Positions 48,921 through 57,205 of a stretch of 64,000 nucleotides of DNA are shown piece by piece. Position 1 is the first letter of the stretch. Each line of letters opens with the position of its first letter. The stretch comes from Acuticoccus sp965213555. GTDB lineage: Bacteria; Pseudomonadota; Alphaproteobacteria; Rhizobiales; Amorphaceae. A program made the position numbers and the translations under genes. The DNA is taken from NCBI RefSeq assembly GCF_965213555.1, contig NZ_OZ243890.1:3906001-3970000 (forward strand), written 5' to 3'. The notes beneath the pieces were generated by a model, which worked only from the letters and a program-made list of their open reading frames with translations, was not told the DNA's origin and ran no database searches.

Positions 48921-50045
48921 GTGCAGCGAGCGTCCTTGCTCGGCGACGACACGGCCTCTGGCTCCACCGACGAGCCCGAGGCGGATGCGACGGCCCGGAC
49001 ACCGCCGATCTTCGACGGGCACAACGACGTGTTGTCCAAGCTCGCGTCGGCTGGCCCGGCAGGCGCGGCGAGGCGTTTTGCCGACGACCGCGGCGCGCAC
49101 ATCGACGTCGCCCGCGCTGCGCTCGGCGGGTTCGGTGGCGGGCTGTTCGCCGTCTGGGTCCCCTCCCCCGGCGCTGGCGACATCGACTACGCGGCGATGT
49201 CGCAGGCGTGGTTCAACGTGCCCCTGCCGCCGACCGTCCCGCAGCCTGAGGCGCTGTCGGCGGTCATCGGGCAGGTCGGCATCTTCCTCGAGCTCGCGCG
49301 CGAGGGCCTCCTGGCGCACTGCCGCACCGCCGGCGAGGTGCAGGCAGCGCTCGCCGAGGGGCGGCTCGCCGCCGTCCTCCACCTCGAAGGCGCCGAGGCC
49401 ATCGACCGCGACCTTGCGACGCTCGACGTCCTCCACGCGGCGGGCCTGCGATCCTTGGGCCCGGTGTGGAGCCGGCCGAACCGGTTCGGCCACGGGGTTC
49501 CCTTCCGCTTCCCCTCCGGGCCCGACACCGGGCCCGGCCTCACCGAGGATGGGCTGCGCCTCGTCGACCGCTGCACGGAGCTCGGCATCCTCGTCGACGT
49601 CTCCCACCTCACGGAGGCGGGGTTCTGGGACATCGCAAGGCGCACTGCGAAGCCGCTCGTCGCCACGCACTCCAACGCCCATGCGCTGACGCCGGCCGCG
49701 CGCAACCTCACGGATGGGCAGCTCTCCGCCATCGGCGAGTCGGGCGGGATGGTCGGCGTCAACTTCGCTTCTGCGTTCCTGCGCAAGGACGGACGCATGC
49801 TGCCGGACGTGCCGTTGGATCAGGTGATCGCGCACATCGACCACCTGATCGCGGTGGTCGGCGAGGACGGCGTCGGCTTCGGCTCGGACTACGACGGCGC
49901 GCTGGTCCCCGCCGCCATCGACGGCGTCGAACGGCTGCCCCGCCTCCGCGCGGCCATGCGCGCCCATGGCTACGACGACGCTCTGATGGAGAAGCTTTGC
50001 CACCGCAACTGGCTTCGCGTGCTCGCCAAGGTCTGGGGAGCCTAG
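48921..50045 (+). CDS. Membrane dipeptidase (peptidase family M19)
   Basis: A 374-residue zinc dipeptidase of the renal dipeptidase family, which hydrolyses dipeptides, often with a D-residue at the C-terminal position. Metal-binding motifs are FDGHND (first His and Asp), HLEGAEAI (bridging Glu), VDVSHL and ATHSNAHAL, with the final FGSDYDG Asp. The start is taken as GTG 48921, five bases after the cupin stop; the frame is open much further upstream as a shadow of the cupin. The stop codon lies in a long palindrome. Confidence 0.92.
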   Translation: MQRASLLGDDTASGSTDEPEADATARTPPIFDGHNDVLSKLASAGPAGAARRFADDRGAHIDVARAALGGFGGGLFAVWVPSPGAGDIDYAAMSQAWFNVPLPPTVPQPEALSAVIGQVGIFLELAREGLLAHCRTAGEVQAALAEGRLAAVLHLEGAEAIDRDLATLDVLHAAGLRSLGPVWSRPNRFGHGVPFRFPSGPDTGPGLTEDGLRLVDRCTELGILVDVSHLTEAGFWDIARRTAKPLVATHSNAHALTPAARNLTDGQLSAIGESGGMVGVNFASAFLRKDGRMLPDVPLDQVIAHIDHLIAVVGEDGVGFGSDYDGALVPAAIDGVERLPRLRAAMRAHGYDDALMEKLCHRNWLRVLAKVWGA

Positions 50046-50080
50046 TGCATCCTGGGTCTGATGAGACCAGGATGCACTAG
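50042..50080. repeat. 14-bp-arm palindrome (REP-like element or bidirectional terminator)
   Basis: CTAGTGCATCCTGG is repeated inverted as CCAGGATGCACTAG around GTCTGATGAGA, whose TCT/AGA can extend the stem. It lies between the convergent dipeptidase and lipoprotein genes and swallows the dipeptidase stop codon. Similar CTAG-bounded, GCAT-containing palindromes are dispersed in many Hyphomicrobiales genomes. No second copy occurs in this window, and no U-tract follows. Confidence 0.6.
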
Positions 50081-50163
50081 CGCGTTCGTTGAGGGCGGTC
50101 TCTTCCGGGGTTGGGTCGGTTCCACCTAGCCCCAAACCGCTCTCACCCCACGACCGTGACGCC

Positions 50164-50751
50164 TCAGATCGTCGCGAGCGTCCACTCGACGATGTCGGCT
50201 GCGAGCACCTGCACAGCAAGGTTGATACCGGCCGCGGCCATCTCCACCTCGTCGCTTACGATCGGCACCACCGTGCTGAACACTCGCGTTTGCACCACCC
50301 GACCGTTGGCGTCGTTGAGCAGCTTGACGGCCACCTCCACCCGCGCGCGATTGCCGTCGAACGTCTCCGCCTGGAAGGCGCGCACCTCCGTCACGACCTG
50401 GTAGTTGATGAGGAGGCTCTCGCCGGGAAGTCCGACCGCCTGGGCGCGCCCGCTGTTCACGAACGTGTCGAGGAGCACGCGCTGCAAGACCTTCGGCGCG
50501 ACGTCCTGGTAGGTCACCTGCGGATAGTACGCGATGGTGAGCGGGGTCGGCTTGACCGCGATGCGTTCCGTGGCGAGCGCGTCGAGCGCCCTCGGCTCCG
50601 GCACCAGGATCTGCGCCGAGGTCGCGTTCGAGACCGCCGGGGCGTCGAGCGCCGTCAGCTCGTAGATCGCCTCCACCTGCCCACCACCCCCGCCGCAGCC
50701 GGTAAGCGCCGCGGCGAGGACGATCGAAGCAACGCGCGCTACGCCTCTCAT
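50164..50751 (-). CDS. ABC-type transport auxiliary lipoprotein (PqiC-like)
   Basis: A 195-residue lipoprotein: signal with lipobox LTGCGGG (lipidated Cys at 19), then an alpha/beta domain with RIAVKPTPLTIAYYPQVTYQD, PKVLQRVLLDTF and NYQVVTEVRAFQAE. These are the conserved strands of the auxiliary lipoprotein family found with MCE/Mla systems and PqiABC. It would sit in the outer membrane or on its periplasmic face and help the MCE protein deliver lipid. It overlaps the MCE gene end by four bases. Confidence 0.9.
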   Translation of the reverse strand: MRGVARVASIVLAAALTGCGGGGGQVEAIYELTALDAPAVSNATSAQILVPEPRALDALATERIAVKPTPLTIAYYPQVTYQDVAPKVLQRVLLDTFVNSGRAQAVGLPGESLLINYQVVTEVRAFQAETFDGNRARVEVAVKLLNDANGRVVQTRVFSTVVPIVSDEVEMAAAGINLAVQVLAADIVEWTLATI

Positions 50752-53700
50752 CGGCGCTGCGGCGAATACTGCGGCGCGTCGTCTCCCCCGAAGATCACAC
50801 GACTCGGGTTTCGGTCAATGCTGGACACGGCACCCTCGATGGCAGCCAACGTGCTGCGTCCTTGATTGAGGAGACCACGCAGGTCGTCAAGACCGCCTTG
50901 ACTGAACCTTGCGAGGCCGGCGGCGATTTGGTCGGCCCGTGGCTCAAATGCAGCAGCGAGCCGCTGCAACGCGCCGCTCGCGTCGGTCACCCCGGTGATG
51001 GCCCCGGAGATCTCCTCGGCAAGCACGATGTTGGCCCTGTCGATCAGGGTTCCGAGGTTGGTCGATGCGCCCTCGATGTTGTTGCCGATGCGCCGAACCT
51101 GCTCCAGCACGTCGGTGATGAGGCCCTCCTCGCCGCCGACGCTGCCGAGCCCCTCCGCGAGGTCCTTCGCAGCCTCGAAGGCGTTGTCGATGGCACCGCC
51201 GAGCTGACCGGCCCGCGAGCCGAGCACCGAGGCCGCCGCCTGCACGTCCGCGACGATGGAGCGGATCGCATTGCCATCGACCGCGGCCAGGGCATCGGAG
51301 AGGCGCGCCACGGCCGTCCTCGTTCCGGCGAGGACCTCGTCCAGCGCCGGCGCGGCCTCACCGAGCTCAGCGGCGAAGGCGGTCGCACCGTCGATGGCCA
51401 CGCCGATGTCGTCCGCACGCGCTGCGACGGCCGCGGCAACCTCCTCGGCCCGCCGCACCGCGCTGCCCGCGGTCGTCACGACCGACACGACGTCGTCGCG
51501 CAGCACCGCGACGGTGTCGCTGACGTCCCGTACGTTGGCGAGGACGGCCCGCACCGCCTCCGGGTCGACCGCTTCGAACGCGGCGGTGACGGCGGCGAGC
51601 GGCTGGTCGATGGCCTCGCGCAGCGCCGGCAGCGTTGCGCTGAAGGCACGCACGTCGCCCGCGATGGCGCGTGCGTCCTCGATGCCCGCGCTCACGGTGT
51701 CGAGCTCGGCGCGCACGCGGCCGGTGATGGCGGCGGCATCGTTCGCGACGGCGTCCGCGCTGGCCACTACGCGTCCCACGGCCTCCGCCTGGCCGGCGAG
51801 GTCCTCGGCGAAGCCGCGCGCGTCCTCGACGATGCCGGAGACCGCCGAGGGATCGACCGCCGACAGCACGGCGGCGGCGTTGTCGACGCCGGGCTGCAGC
51901 GACTGCACGAGCGCGCGGGCGTCGGCGACGCCGGCCGCCGCGTCGTCGAGCGCTGTGGCGAGCTGCGGGGCTCCCTCGGCCAGCGTGTTGGCGACGACCT
52001 CGGCCCGGGCCGCGACACCCTCGGCGCTGGCGAGGATCGCGGTGATGCGATCGCCCTCCGCGGCGAGGGTGCCGGTCAGGCCGCCCACGTTCGCCACGAT
52101 GGCCTCGACGGCGGCGGGATCGACCGCGGCGAGCACCGCGGCGACGTTGTCGACGCCCGGTCGCAGCGTTTCCGCGAGCTCGGGGAGCGTCGCGGCGAAC
52201 GCGCGGGCTGAACCCGCGGCCGTCGCAGCGTCGTCGAGGGCGGCACCGATCCGCGGCGCGCGCTGGGCGATGGCCGAGGCGATCGCCTCCGCCCGCACCG
52301 CGGTGCCGCGCGCCGCGGCCACGATGTCGGCGACCGCCGGCGCCTGCGCGCCGAGCGCCTCGGCGACGCCGCGCACGTTCGCGACGATGGCCTCGACCGC
52401 GGCCGGGTCGACCGCGGCGAGGGCGTCGGACGCCGCCGTCAGCCCCGGCTCCAGCGTCGCGACGAGGTCCGGCAGGCGCTCGCTGGCGACGCGTGCGGCG
52501 GCTGCGCCGGCGCGGGCATCGTCGACGATCGCGCCGATCTCGGCCGTCCGGCCGGCCACCTCGCCGGTCACCGCCTCGACGTCGGCCGCGATCGCGTCGG
52601 CGCGGCCGAGCACGCCCTCGGCCGCGGCGACGACGCGCTGCACCGCCGGCGCCTGCGCGCCGAGCGCCTCGGCGACGCCGCGCACGTTCGCGACGATGGC
52701 CTCGACCGCGGCCGGGTCGACCGCGGCGAGGGCGTCGGACGCCGCCGTCAGCCCCGGCTCCAGCGTCGCGACGAGGTCCGGCAGCCGCTCGCTGGCGGCG
52801 CGTGCGGCGGCCGCGCCGGCGCGGGCATCGTCGACGATCGCGCCGATCTCGGCCGTCCGGCCGGCCACCTCGCCGGTCACCGCCTCGACGTCGGCCGCGA
52901 TCGCGTCGGCGCGGCCGAGCACGCCCTCGGCCGAGGCGACGACGCGCTCCACCGCCGGCGCCTGCGCGCCGAGCGCCTCGGCGACGCCGCGCACGTTCGC
53001 GACGATGGCCTCGACCGCGGCCGGGTCGACCGCGGCGAGGGCCTCGGACGCCGCCGTCAGCCCCGGCTCCAGCGTCGCGACGAGGTCCGGCAGGCGCTCG
53101 CTGGCGACGCGTGCGGCGGCCGCGCCGGCGCGGGCATCGTCGACGATCGCGCCGATCTCGGCCGTCCGGCCGGCCACCTCGCCGGTTACCGCCTCGACGT
53201 CGGCCGCGATCGCGTCGGCGCGGCCGAGCACGCCCTCGGCCGCGGCGACGACGCGCTCCACCGCCGGCGCCTGCGCGCCGAGCGCCTCGGCGACGCCCTG
53301 CACCTGCGCCACGATGGCCTCGACGGCGGCGGGATCGACCGCGGTGAGCACCGCAGTGACGTTCTCGACGCCGGGCCGCAGCGTGTCGGCAAGCTCGGGC
53401 AGCGTCGCGGCGAACGCGCGGGCCGAGCCGGCGGCGACCGTCGCGTCGTCGATGGCGGCGCCGATCGCCGGCATGCGCTGGGCGAGCGCCGACGCGACGG
53501 CCTCCGCGCGCACCGACGTCCCAGCTGCGGCGGCGACGAGACGCGACACGTCGTCGGCACGTTCTGCGAGCACTGAGGTCACCCCCCGCGCGTCCGACAC
53601 CACACCGTTCAGCGCGTCGGCGTCGACGGCGGCGACGACCGCCTCGGCCTGGCGCAGCATGTCGCCGGCGGTGGCGACGAGGGCCGGCGCGCCGTCCGCG

Positions 53701-55049
53701 GCCTCGCGCAGGCTTCCTGCGAACGCGGCGACGTCGTCCAGCGCCGTGCCGATGGCGTCCGACCGCGCGGCGACCGCGGAGCTCACGCGTCCCACGCCCT
53801 CGGCGGCGTCGGTCACGGTGTCGACGAGGCTCGCGAGCGCAGCGGCTTCGCTGGCGAACGCGTCGGCGACGGTCTCCACGTCCCCGACGATGGCGGTGAT
53901 GCGCTCCGGTGAGATCGCGGCGATCGCGCGGCCGAGCCCCTCGATGGCGGGCGTCGCCACCTCGACGGCGCCACGAACGTCCCCGACGAGGGAGCTCGCG
54001 TCGTCGATCGCCCGTCCCAACGCGTCCTGACGGCTCGCTACGGTCCCAGTGATTGCCGCGATGTCGACGCTCGCAGATGCCGCGTTGTCGACGAGGGTGC
54101 CGATGGCCTCCGTGCGCCCGGCGAACGCTCCCGCGGTCTCGCGCACGCTCGCGACGAGCGCCGAGACGACGGCTGGATCCACCGCCGCGACCACGCCCTC
54201 GACGCCGCGCAGCGCCTCGCCGAGCGTCCCCGCGGCGTCGTCCAGGCGGCTGACCACGCCGCCGACGGTGCCGACGATGGCCCGCGCCTCGTCGCCGATC
54301 TCGGGCAGCCGCCCGGCGAAGGCGTCGACGTTGCCGACGATGGCGGCGAGGCGGTCGGCCGGCACCTCCGCGAGCAGAGCGTCGGCGCGCTCCGCGACGC
54401 TCGCGATCTGCGGGGAGGCGTCGGCGAAGGCGTCCGCCGTGCGCGCTACGCTCCCGACCAGCTCGGACACCTGCGGCGACGCCGCAGCGAACTCGCCGGT
54501 GATCGTGCGCACGTTGGCGAGGACCTCCGACACGTTGCCCTGGTTCGCGGAGACGAGGTCGTTGACGTCGCCGAGCGTCTGGTCGAGCCGACCGAGCACG
54601 CTTTGCAGGTTGTCGAGGACGTTGGTGAAGGCGCTCGTCTCCGCCTCCAGCGTCGCCGGCTCGTCGCTGTCGGCGAAGGCGTCGAACACCGAGGGGCCGG
54701 CGCCCCCTTGCAGCGCGACGTAGGAGACGCCGGTCAACCCTTGGGAGGCGAGCTGGGCGACCGTGTCGGTCTTGATGGGCGCCACCGGGTTGACGCGGGT
54801 GATGGCGATGACGTTGTCGCCACCCTCCGGGGGAAACTCGAGGGCGGTCACCTCGCCGACGCGAATGCCGTTGAAGTTCACCGCCGCGCCGGTCGACAAC
54901 CCGGTGACGGCCTCGGGGAAGATGATGCGCAGCGTCGCCGTCGCCCCGGCCTCCGACGAGCGGTAGAGCCACCACAGCGAGCCGAACGCGGCGACGAAGA
55001 CGAGGAGCACGAAGACGCCGATCGTCACGTAGTTGGCGCGCGTTTCCAT
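50748..55049 (-). CDS. Giant MlaD/MCE-domain protein with heptad-phased tandem repeats
   Basis: A 1433-residue protein. One membrane helix (8-28) anchors it in the inner membrane, and a single MCE domain (about 37-115, with VTGLSTGAAVNFNGIRVGEV) would form a lipid-binding ring. From about 140 to the end the chain is Ala/Val/Asp-rich helix, made of units starting at residues 229, 290, 379, 475, 571, 674, 777, 880, 976, 1065, 1161 and 1257, most with a VDPxAV-like start. Unit lengths are 61, 89, 96, 96, 103, 103, 103, 96, 89, 96 and 96. All differ by multiples of seven, as expected for inserted or deleted heptads. MlaD is usually under 350 residues. It probably builds a very long helical tube or strut towards the outer membrane. 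Confidence 0.9.
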   Translation of the reverse strand: METRANYVTIGVFVLLVFVAAFGSLWWLYRSSEAGATATLRIIFPEAVTGLSTGAAVNFNGIRVGEVTALEFPPEGGDNVIAITRVNPVAPIKTDTVAQLASQGLTGVSYVALQGGAGPSVFDAFADSDEPATLEAETSAFTNVLDNLQSVLGRLDQTLGDVNDLVSANQGNVSEVLANVRTITGEFAAASPQVSELVGSVARTADAFADASPQIASVAERADALLAEVPADRLAAIVGNVDAFAGRLPEIGDEARAIVGTVGGVVSRLDDAAGTLGEALRGVEGVVAAVDPAVVSALVASVRETAGAFAGRTEAIGTLVDNAASASVDIAAITGTVASRQDALGRAIDDASSLVGDVRGAVEVATPAIEGLGRAIAAISPERITAIVGDVETVADAFASEAAALASLVDTVTDAAEGVGRVSSAVAARSDAIGTALDDVAAFAGSLREAADGAPALVATAGDMLRQAEAVVAAVDADALNGVVSDARGVTSVLAERADDVSRLVAAAAGTSVRAEAVASALAQRMPAIGAAIDDATVAAGSARAFAATLPELADTLRPGVENVTAVLTAVDPAAVEAIVAQVQGVAEALGAQAPAVERVVAAAEGVLGRADAIAADVEAVTGEVAGRTAEIGAIVDDARAGAAAARVASERLPDLVATLEPGLTAASEALAAVDPAAVEAIVANVRGVAEALGAQAPAVERVVASAEGVLGRADAIAADVEAVTGEVAGRTAEIGAIVDDARAGAAAARAASERLPDLVATLEPGLTAASDALAAVDPAAVEAIVANVRGVAEALGAQAPAVQRVVAAAEGVLGRADAIAADVEAVTGEVAGRTAEIGAIVDDARAGAAAARVASERLPDLVATLEPGLTAASDALAAVDPAAVEAIVANVRGVAEALGAQAPAVADIVAAARGTAVRAEAIASAIAQRAPRIGAALDDAATAAGSARAFAATLPELAETLRPGVDNVAAVLAAVDPAAVEAIVANVGGLTGTLAAEGDRITAILASAEGVAARAEVVANTLAEGAPQLATALDDAAAGVADARALVQSLQPGVDNAAAVLSAVDPSAVSGIVEDARGFAEDLAGQAEAVGRVVASADAVANDAAAITGRVRAELDTVSAGIEDARAIAGDVRAFSATLPALREAIDQPLAAVTAAFEAVDPEAVRAVLANVRDVSDTVAVLRDDVVSVVTTAGSAVRRAEEVAAAVAARADDIGVAIDGATAFAAELGEAAPALDEVLAGTRTAVARLSDALAAVDGNAIRSIVADVQAAASVLGSRAGQLGGAIDNAFEAAKDLAEGLGSVGGEEGLITDVLEQVRRIGNNIEGASTNLGTLIDRANIVLAEEISGAITGVTDASGALQRLAAAFEPRADQIAAGLARFSQGGLDDLRGLLNQGRSTLAAIEGAVSSIDRNPSRVIFGGDDAPQYSPQRR
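52413..53339 (-). repeat. Three near-identical 309-bp tandem repeats within the MCE gene
   Basis: The segments encoding residues 571-673, 674-776 and 777-879 are each 309 bp and differ by only a few bases. The match continues for about 80 bases into the following unit. Such nucleotide identity, against clearly diverged flanking units, indicates recent duplication or gene conversion within the array. This stretch could also collapse or expand in short-read assemblies. Confidence 0.92.
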
Positions 55050-55058
55050 GGACCTACC

Positions 55059-55898
55059 CTACTCGCTACGCGGCGTCGTCGCCGCCTCTGACTGTTGTGC
55101 TGGACCAGCGAAGCGCCCGCCGCGCACGCCGTGGAAGTACTCGCGCACCCAGGCGTGGTCGACCGAGAGCATCTCCTGGAGCGGCGCGTTGGCGATGACG
55201 CGCTTGTCGGCAAGGACCGCGACGCGGTCGCACACGTTCCACAAGCTGTCGAGGTCGTGGGTCACCATGTAGACGGTGAGGCCCAGCGTGTCGCGCAGCC
55301 GCGCGATGAGGTCGTCGAAGTTCGCCGCTCCGATGGGGTCGAGGCCCGAGGTGGGCTCGTCGACGAACAGGAGCTCCGGGTCGAGCGCCAGGGCGCGGGC
55401 AAGCCCGGCGCGCTTCACCATCCCGCCGGACAACTCGGCCGGCAGCTTGTCGGCGGCATCGCGCGCGAGCCCCACCATGTCGATCTTCATGAGCGCGAGC
55501 TCGTCCATGAGCTTGCGGCTCATCGCGTAGTTCTCGCGCATCGGCACCTGGATGTTCTCGCGCACGGTGAGTGAGGAGAACAGCGCGCCCATCTGGAAGA
55601 GCACGCCGTAGCGCCGGTTGAGGAGGTTGCGCTCGCGCAGGTCCATCGCGTCGAGGTCCTCGCCGAACAGGCGGATCGTCCCAGAGTGCTTGGGCACGAG
55701 GTCGAGGATGGTTCGCATCAGCACCGACTTGCCCTGGCCCGAGCCGCCGACGAAGCCGAGGATCTCACCGCGCCGCACGTCGAGCTGCAGGCCTTTGAAG
55801 ACGGCGAAGTCACCGAAGCGCACCTCGAGGTCGCGCACCTCGATGATGTTGTCGCTGCCGCTCGCGCCGGTCGCCGCGCCGTTCCCGTCGTCGGCCAT
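55059..55898 (-). CDS. mlaF: Mla-type ABC transporter ATP-binding protein
   Basis: A 279-residue ATPase of the MlaF family. Walker A is GGSGQGKS (51-58), which is the MlaF form with Gln before GKS. The signature is LSGGMVKRAGLARAL, Walker B LLFVDEPTSGLDP, and the switch His is in VTHDLDSL. A 19-residue polar N-terminal extension and a C-terminal tail after YFHG are extra. It powers the permease encoded upstream, whose stop overlaps this start (TGATG), and the MCE gene begins nine bases downstream. Confidence 0.93.
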   Translation of the reverse strand: MADDGNGAATGASGSDNIIEVRDLEVRFGDFAVFKGLQLDVRRGEILGFVGGSGQGKSVLMRTILDLVPKHSGTIRLFGEDLDAMDLRERNLLNRRYGVLFQMGALFSSLTVRENIQVPMRENYAMSRKLMDELALMKIDMVGLARDAADKLPAELSGGMVKRAGLARALALDPELLFVDEPTSGLDPIGAANFDDLIARLRDTLGLTVYMVTHDLDSLWNVCDRVAVLADKRVIANAPLQEMLSVDHAWVREYFHGVRGGRFAGPAQQSEAATTPRSE

Positions 55899-57085
55899 CA
55901 GATCCCCAGCGCTGCAAAGAAGATGGCGAACAGGCCGTCGACGACGATGACGAGGAAGATCGCCTTCACCACTGAGCTGGTCGTCTGCCGGCCCAAGGAC
56001 TCCGACGAGCCGCCCACCTTGAGCCCCTCCGAGCAGCCGACGAGGCCGATGATGAGGGCCATGAACGGCGCCTTGGCGATGCCGACCCAGAACTCGAGCG
56101 GCGTCACGATCTCGTTGAGGCGCTGGATGAAGATGTCCGGGGAGATGCCGAGCGACACCCAGGAGATGAGGCCCGCGCCGAGGAGCGCGGCGATGTCCGA
56201 CAGGAACGCGAGGACGGGCAGCGCCAGGATCAACGCAATGAGGCGCGGCACGACGAGCACCTCAACGGGGTCGAGGCCGAGGACGTTGAGCGCGTCCACC
56301 TCCTCGCGCATCCTCATGGAGCCGATCTCGGCGGTGAACGCCGAGCCGGAGCGGCCGGCGACGAGGATCGCGGCGAGCAGCACGCCGATCTCGCGCAGGA
56401 TGAGGACGCCCGACAGGTCGACCACGAAGATCGTCGCGCCGAACGCTGCGAGGTAGAAGCCGGCCTGCTGGGCGATGATGAGCCCGACGAGGAAGCTCAT
56501 CAGCATCACGATGGGCACCGCGCCCCGGCACGCCCGGTCGAAGTTCGCGAGGATCGAGGTGATGCGCAGCCGCCGGAAGGCGGTGAACACCGTGGCGAGC
56601 CGCCAGCCGAACAAACCCAGCATCGACAACAGGCCGACGCCGTCCCGCCCAGAGTTCGCTGCCGACTCTCCGATCGCCATCAGCGCACGAACGGCAAGGT
56701 AGGGACGCCGCGGGCGGTCGAGGAGCCGCGGGATGTGGTTCTCGATCTCGGCGAGCAGGAACTCGACGCGTGGTCCGACCCCGGCGAGCGCCACGCGGTG
56801 GCCGACGAACTCGGCGCGCGCCCGCTCGCGGTGGATGATCCAGGCCCCGGCGGTGTCGGCGGTGACGACCTGCGACAGGTCGAAGGTGATCATCGCCGGA
56901 GCCTTGGTCGCCCGGCGCGGCTCCGGAAGTGAGTTGAGGGCGTCGACCGCCTGCTCCGCCGCACCGGCCGTCGCCACCGTCCATGCGCCGGCGAAGTTCG
57001 CCGACAGCGCCTCGCCGTCGCCGTCGAGGGTGATCGTCGGATGATGGAGTGGGGCGCGAGCGTCCATCGCGTCGGACTTTTCCAT
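55898..57085 (-). CDS. mlaE: Mla-type ABC transporter permease with N-terminal STAS domain
   Basis: A 395-residue fusion. Residues 15-120 form a STAS-like domain (strand LSANFAGAWTV and helix DTAGAWIIHRERARA), taking the place of the separate MlaB subunit. Residues 140-395 are the MlaE permease with five helices: AVPIVMLMSFLVGLIIAQQ, LREIGVLLAAILVAGRSGSAF, EEVDALNVLGLDPVEVLVVPR. These are all hallmark segments. The ATG at 57085 is the first gene of the lipid-transport operon. No periplasmic MlaC gene is present in the window. Confidence 0.93.
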   Translation of the reverse strand: MEKSDAMDARAPLHHPTITLDGDGEALSANFAGAWTVATAGAAEQAVDALNSLPEPRRATKAPAMITFDLSQVVTADTAGAWIIHRERARAEFVGHRVALAGVGPRVEFLLAEIENHIPRLLDRPRRPYLAVRALMAIGESAANSGRDGVGLLSMLGLFGWRLATVFTAFRRLRITSILANFDRACRGAVPIVMLMSFLVGLIIAQQAGFYLAAFGATIFVVDLSGVLILREIGVLLAAILVAGRSGSAFTAEIGSMRMREEVDALNVLGLDPVEVLVVPRLIALILALPVLAFLSDIAALLGAGLISWVSLGISPDIFIQRLNEIVTPLEFWVGIAKAPFMALIIGLVGCSEGLKVGGSSESLGRQTTSSVVKAIFLVIVVDGLFAIFFAALGI

Positions 57086-57205
57086 GGCAGGTGTTGGTGG
57101 TAGCCCGATCCGATGGCGACGTCACCCTTGCGGCGGATGCGTAGCCGTCCGCGACGATCGTGACGCATGCTGGTTACAACTCTCAGTCCGCAGAGGCGGT
57201 GCGCG

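Noticed and set aside
52413..53339. CRISPR array
   Set aside because: The repeats are long (309 bp), abutting and coding, with no spacer pattern and no cas genes.
51367..54975. A 1202-residue minus-strand open frame and plus-strand frames of 924 and 449 residues through the MCE gene
   Set aside because: They are shadows of the repetitive GC-rich MCE coding sequence; their translations are Arg- or Ser/Ala-rich without motifs, while the MCE frame has a signal anchor, a domain and ordered repeats.
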